DNA of 64,000 bases from Moraxella sp035181385 (GTDB lineage Bacteria > Pseudomonadota > Gammaproteobacteria > Pseudomonadales > Moraxellaceae): positions 310,001 to 374,000 of the forward strand of contig NZ_JAXCJK010000002.1 in assembly GCF_035181385.1 (NCBI RefSeq), given 5' to 3'. Every line of letters starts with the position of its first letter. Position 1 is the stretch's first letter. A program made the position numbers and the translations under genes. Shown here piece by piece: positions 62,531 through 64,000 of the stretch. The notes beneath the pieces were generated by a model. The model ran no database searches, was not told where the DNA came from, and was given only the letters and a program-made list of their open reading frames with translations.

Positions 62531-62923
62531 ATGAAAGTCTTATTTTTAACAGCTGCCCTTACTGCCATTGCTTTAGTAGGTTGTGCTTCACCAGCTCAAA
62601 ATAATATGGGTCATAGCAATCATGCGTCAACCGTCAAGCATACAAATGGCTATACGGTGTCATCTAAACAATTTATTTGTGAAAATGGTATTGCACCAAA
62701 GCTGACTTATTTGAACGATAGCCAAGCTCAAATGACAATTGACGGCAAAACCACCTTGATGAATATTGCACGAGCAGGCTCTGGTACTTTGTATCGTGCA
62801 GATACTGGCATTTTTGGTAATCGTGGTGGCGAATGGCATGAAAAAGGTAATGATATGGCAACATTTACCTACAAAAATGTTCACAGTGGTGCATCAGTTG
62901 ATGTTAACTGTAGCCCTGAATGA
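62531..62923 (+). CDS. MliC-like C-type lysozyme inhibitor lipoprotein
   Basis: A 130-residue lipoprotein: signal peptide with lipobox LVGC (ALTAIALVGC), then an MliC/PliC-like domain with FICENGIAPKLTYLNDSQAQ, SGTLYRAD, EWHEKGNDMATFTYKN and a second Cys near the end (VDVNCSPE) that could pair with the first. MliC proteins block host lysozyme at the cell surface, a useful trait for a mucosal organism. ATG follows GGAGCGAACA. Confidence 0.75.
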   Translation: MKVLFLTAALTAIALVGCASPAQNNMGHSNHASTVKHTNGYTVSSKQFICENGIAPKLTYLNDSQAQMTIDGKTTLMNIARAGSGTLYRADTGIFGNRGGEWHEKGNDMATFTYKNVHSGASVDVNCSPE

Positions 62924-63034
62924 TTGATTTCGTATCCTTTTTCTTCTTGGTAATTGCCAATCTTAGGTGAATCTAAGATTGAGATAATTAAAGATAAAGA
63001 TATCGCTATTGTTAATTTTGTTAATTTATCTTAA

Positions 63035-63066
63035 AAAAAACCGCAATTTAATCTTTGCGGTTTTTT
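63035..63066. terminator. Bidirectional terminator between lipoprotein gene and anmK
   Basis: AAAAAACCGCAA and TTGCGGTTTTTT pair perfectly over 12 bp with an 8-base loop between convergent genes. Confidence 0.85.
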
Positions 63067-63125
63067 ATTTGCTATCATATCGGCTTTTTTGTGTCATTTG
63101 AGACTTTATTTAAGTTCAAAAACAG

Positions 63126-64000
63126 CTAAGGAAAGCATACCTGGCCCAATACGACAGGCTTACTTGCCCCTGTTACACTTGGCAGGTTGCCTACTTGTGA
63201 TAGCATGGTTTGCTGAGCCAGCCAAGCAAAAGCAAGGCTTTCAACAAGCATGGGCGGTATGCCAAGTGCACCACTGGATTTTATTTGCCAGCTGGGCAGG
63301 TGATGTGCTAAGCGTGCCATCAGGTGGTTATTTAACGCACCACCTCCACAAACATATAGTTCGCCAGATGGGGCGATTTGCAATAGTGCATCGGCAACGC
63401 TGATGGCGGTCAAATCTGTCAATGTGGCTTGTACATCGGCATTGTCGTAATTTGATTGACTGATATTGAATTTTGCCAATTCTTCATCAAGCCAAGTCAA
63501 ATTAAACTCTTCTCTACCTGTGCTTTTTGGGTAAGGTTTTGTAAAAAATGAGTGTTTTAGCAGTTGATTGAGCAGCGGTGCAATGATTTGTCCAGATTTT
63601 GCCCATTCACCATTTTTATCAAATTCCATGCCCATGTGTCGCTGTATCCAGCCGTCAAGCAAAAGGTTGGCGCAACCAGTATCAAAGCCAATGACTTCAC
63701 GCACACCATCAGACAGCAGTGTGATATTAGCAATGCCCCCTAGGTTAAGCACGGCCGTATTTTTGGTGTCTGCGTGATTTAGGTTGTTAAATATTGCTTC
63801 ATGAAATGCAGGTGCTAATGGTGCACCTTGACCACCCACAGCCATATCACGACGACGAAAATCACTGACCACAGCAATGCCTGTACGCTCAGTCAGGACA
63901 TTAGGATCAAGTAGCTGTAGGCTAAACTGCCAATGTGGGCGATGACGCACTGTCTGCCCATGACAGCCAATCGCACATACACTGTTGTTGTCAATATTTG
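63126..64000 (-). CDS. anmK: Anhydro-N-acetylmuramic acid kinase (partial, 5' end off window)
   Basis: The frame is open to the right edge, giving about 290 C-terminal residues of a protein normally about 370 long. Visible are IGCHGQTVRHRPHW, VVSDFRRRDMAVGGQGAPLA, NLGGIANITLL, GFDTGCANLLLDGW and ELYVCGGGALNNHLMARLA. AnmK phosphorylates and opens recycled anhydro-MurNAc to MurNAc 6-phosphate. Confidence 0.94.
   Translation of the reverse strand, partial: NIDNNSVCAIGCHGQTVRHRPHWQFSLQLLDPNVLTERTGIAVVSDFRRRDMAVGGQGAPLAPAFHEAIFNNLNHADTKNTAVLNLGGIANITLLSDGVREVIGFDTGCANLLLDGWIQRHMGMEFDKNGEWAKSGQIIAPLLNQLLKHSFFTKPYPKSTGREEFNLTWLDEELAKFNISQSNYDNADVQATLTDLTAISVADALLQIAPSGELYVCGGGALNNHLMARLAHHLPSWQIKSSGALGIPPMLVESLAFAWLAQQTMLSQVGNLPSVTGASKPVVLGQVCFP

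Overview
The window is most likely chromosomal DNA of a Moraxella species (Moraxellaceae, Gammaproteobacteria). This rests on moderate-to-low GC, a TbpB-type surface lipoprotein, the origin layout rnpA-rpmH-oriC-dnaA-dnaN-recF-gyrB, and many gammaproteobacterial housekeeping genes. The species cannot be fixed from sequence reading alone.

Layout. 1-2.1 kb: a transferrin-binding-protein-B-like lipoprotein gene, cut by the left edge, with a strong promoter overlapped by a Fur-like site. 2.1-13.3 kb: nqrM, rlmB, a recN-yqgE-ruvX-tusA-xerD run, rarA, a CynX-type transporter and ribB(A). 13.5-25.5 kb, mostly leftward: tsaC, dprA, thrC, rsmB, fmt, ribE, ribD, nrdR, mnmE, yidC, yidD, rnpA, rpmH. 26.4-26.7 kb: oriC with a DnaA-box cluster, followed rightward by dnaA, dnaN, recF and gyrB. 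Nine 16-bp palindromes resembling ParB parS sites, mostly with CATG at the centre instead of ACGT, are scattered from 10.7 to 60.6 kb around the origin.

33.5-37.1 kb is a patchwork: a lipocalin gene, a transposase tail, a truncated reading frame, a GC-richer guaA, a zinc-ribbon membrane protein and a broken second copy of the rarA start. 37.2-42.8 kb is a leftward operon. It holds a cysteine-repeat (KCGEGKCGG) secreted peptide, a DUF692/MNIO enzyme, a DUF2063 partner, a DoxX protein, an ECF sigma factor, a small zinc anti-sigma factor and a thioredoxin-MsrA-MsrB methionine sulfoxide reductase. This matches bufferin/HvfABC-type copper-binding RiPP systems coupled to an envelope oxidative-stress regulon, and is the most interesting metabolic locus here.

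43-49.4 kb: DUF2059 protein, avtA, ridA, dadA, a crcB remnant and an ABC exporter. 49.4-58.6 kb is a complete type I-F CRISPR-Cas locus. It has nine intact 28-bp repeats plus a decayed terminal repeat, a leader with an IHF motif, cas1, cas2/3 fusion, csy1, csy2, csy3 and cas6f. Between cas2/3 and csy1 lies a repeat-like element whose following bases partly match the cas1 promoter, a candidate cas-regulating RNA. 58.7-64 kb: def, hisB, hisH, fabF, an MliC-like lysozyme inhibitor lipoprotein and anmK (cut by the right edge).

No tRNA or rRNA gene was recognised. All assignments come from reading sequence and recalled family motifs; no database search was run.
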